Shown: positions 63,801 to 64,000 of the stretch, one piece after another
How the letters are laid out: each line of letters starts with the position of its first letter
Numbering within the stretch: the stretch's first letter is position 1
Assembly (NCBI GenBank): GCA_016196065.1
Contig: JACPYL010000010.1
Span: 1,674,001-1,738,000, forward strand
Reading direction: 5' to 3'
DNA: 64,000 bases
Source of the DNA: Acidobacteriota bacterium
GTDB taxonomy: Bacteria; Acidobacteriota; Terriglobia; Terriglobales; Acidobacteriaceae
The notes under the pieces: model-generated
The model's input: the letters and a program-made list of their open reading frames with translations, nothing else
What the model was told of the DNA's origin: nothing
Databases searched by the model: none
Made by a program: the position numbers and the translations under genes

Positions 63801-64000
63801 CAGGAAATTGTTATTGCGCTCGCGAGCGCCGTTGACATTGAATCCGCCTAGCGAACTGCTCGCCGAAGACGTTCCGGGCGACAGAAGCACGAGCTCATAA
63901 GGATTGCGCGTAATCAAGGGCAACGCCTTCATGCGCTCAGAATCAACCAGGTTCGACACCTGTGAGTCTTCGGTCTCGATCGGCGCCACCGTATCCACGG
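60876..64000 (-). CDS. Oar-type TonB-dependent outer-membrane receptor (N-terminus cut by window edge)
   Basis: At least 1040 residues; the frame is open at the right edge, so the signal peptide and the usual carboxypeptidase-regulatory-like domain are outside. The visible N-terminal part is the plug domain (ERNNNFLLDGVDNNDTSVPGIPGG, RVITNNFNAEYGRDTGAIIDVVTKAGTNQFHG), followed by a 22-strand barrel ending in an aromatic residue (QMAAKFVF). Such receptors, numerous in Acidobacteriota, are thought to take up large or complex substrates; the ligand is unknown. Confidence 0.92.
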   Translation of the reverse strand, partial: VDTVAPIETEDSQVSNLVDSERMKALPLITRNPYELVLLSPGTSSASSSLGGFNVNGARERNNNFLLDGVDNNDTSVPGIPGGALAANPESTEEFRVITNNFNAEYGRDTGAIIDVVTKAGTNQFHGGAYWFGRYDKIGGARDWFNRAADGPRDPYVRNQFGYSIGGPIWKNKTFFFFNQEFQRFPTARTNAAQVPLQAFKDGLFTFNGIDDNGDPISRTIDLRQGSADNQTITANYELFNGSGVTSIPADPTMQKIFSLYPQAAFETGDGFSGVTFFPSSSNQRSYQATGKLDHHFTDSEYLSFRYSYNDLKDPNSGAASALPDNVGAASLKAIATGGVATLTSNLRPSLINNFSFGWNHIFAGFGCDGLNVLDSAFPVDQFGNGTDFATNPFTSVGCGGLLSDGQARKTGTISFGNTLTWVKGAHTLKFGGDFRNVKESGDNNFNSRRQPDTRIGTATGGGFDSAGIGVSDPALNDAIAAYYGFVVSDLQAQFFDKSGVRKGSDNKDFRQREGSVFVQDSWKVRPNITFNFGVRYQFNGVPYEVHNNLSNLLTDPRTFPVVFSTVGPGTGHQLFNDDYSNVEPRIGFSWDPFRDGKTAIRASFGIFHDRIFGNLFGNARGNPPFEQDYSTFVLDTIGNAFDTGGFPLATPDQIPSASVPDGALLAPVIFDTHFRNPVTNSYFFGIQRNLPAGLVLDVSYVGNNSHHVFRVFDANPPDPVRVAALVAFCSDPNNEFGCVPGQVSSLRLYSGADQGILPFNGVAHNAIGRNTFSAALNKSDGNANYNALQTKITKRFTRGFQMQGSYTWAHSIDDANDPIVAGTGQVNFVRDALLPALDRGNSDHDIRHVGVINSVWELPLGAGRTHWNQGVMGRVLEGFEMTGILTMQTGHPFDVIGTRDSQRVGRVSRGDVIGDPFAGGGTFSPGTKVFFSNNRAAFTSPAFDTFPTIGRNFFHGPSFVNLDMSVSKKMKIWEKTSIELRLEAYNLLNHANFNNPGDDPGLVGNQVGSAFFGQILSQLGRPDGTTGARQLQMAAKFVF

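Noticed and set aside
1-64000. tRNA or rRNA genes
   Set aside because: No TPsiC-arm or acceptor-stem pattern and no conserved rRNA segments were found by eye; a small missed tRNA cannot be fully excluded without a covariance search.

Overview
The window reads as a stretch of a free-living, high-GC Gram-negative chromosome, most likely an Acidobacteriota member (Terriglobia or Koribacter-like). The reasons are a large Oar-type TonB-dependent receptor, a compact pilMNOPQ cluster, bacillithiol-type and LacD-type enzymes, many MacB/FtsX-type permeases, FecR and TPR proteins, and intergenic DNA full of small degenerate hairpin repeats. No rRNA, tRNA, CRISPR array, phage or insertion sequence was seen. 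This taxonomic call is an inference from gene content, not from a marker gene.

Layout. 0-12 kb, mostly + strand: HAD phosphatase (cut by the edge), lytic transglycosylase, YbhN-like membrane protein, nrdR, NAD-type isocitrate dehydrogenase, ctaA-ctaB followed by an ABC exporter pair, a BshB1-like deacetylase, a reverse-strand SdpR/SdpI-like pair, and fumC. 12-20 kb: a TPR protein, a DUF421 protein with a coiled-coil partner, thiO, an ABC ATPase-permease pair and lacD. 20-35 kb: an SDR, then a long reverse-strand run of two APC permeases, thiE, an aspartyl-protease/SnoaL fusion, accC, accB, an M24 peptidase, and the pilQPONM operon headed by an excisionase-type HTH gene. 35-44 kb: uvrA with three coupled small or TPR genes, a GntR regulator, and secreted or membrane hypotheticals with a metalloprotease. 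44-49 kb: a Fur-box-headed iron operon. 49-64 kb: amidohydrolase, PagL-like barrel, SDR, glutaredoxin-like protein, a FecR/low-complexity envelope protein, an acyl-CoA ligase, a PhoX-like protein, a lone FtsX permease, an EVE protein and a TonB receptor cut by the window edge.

Most notable is the operon at 44187-49111: an FTR1 permease fused to a DUF2318 cysteine domain, two FtsX-like permeases, and a LolD/MacB-type ATPase whose last ~180 residues look like a DtxR/MntR metal-dependent repressor. The core resembles the FTR1/P19-type iron systems with ABC partners known from Campylobacter and relatives. The ATPase-DtxR fusion, with a well-placed internal ribosome binding site, is unusual and may be undescribed.

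Two other signals cut across gene boundaries. First, at least seven intergenic arrays are built of degenerate 7-base units, four of them folded as inverted-repeat hairpins. Second, many genes have a -10-like box 6-12 bases before the start codon and no Shine-Dalgarno, which suggests leaderless transcripts.
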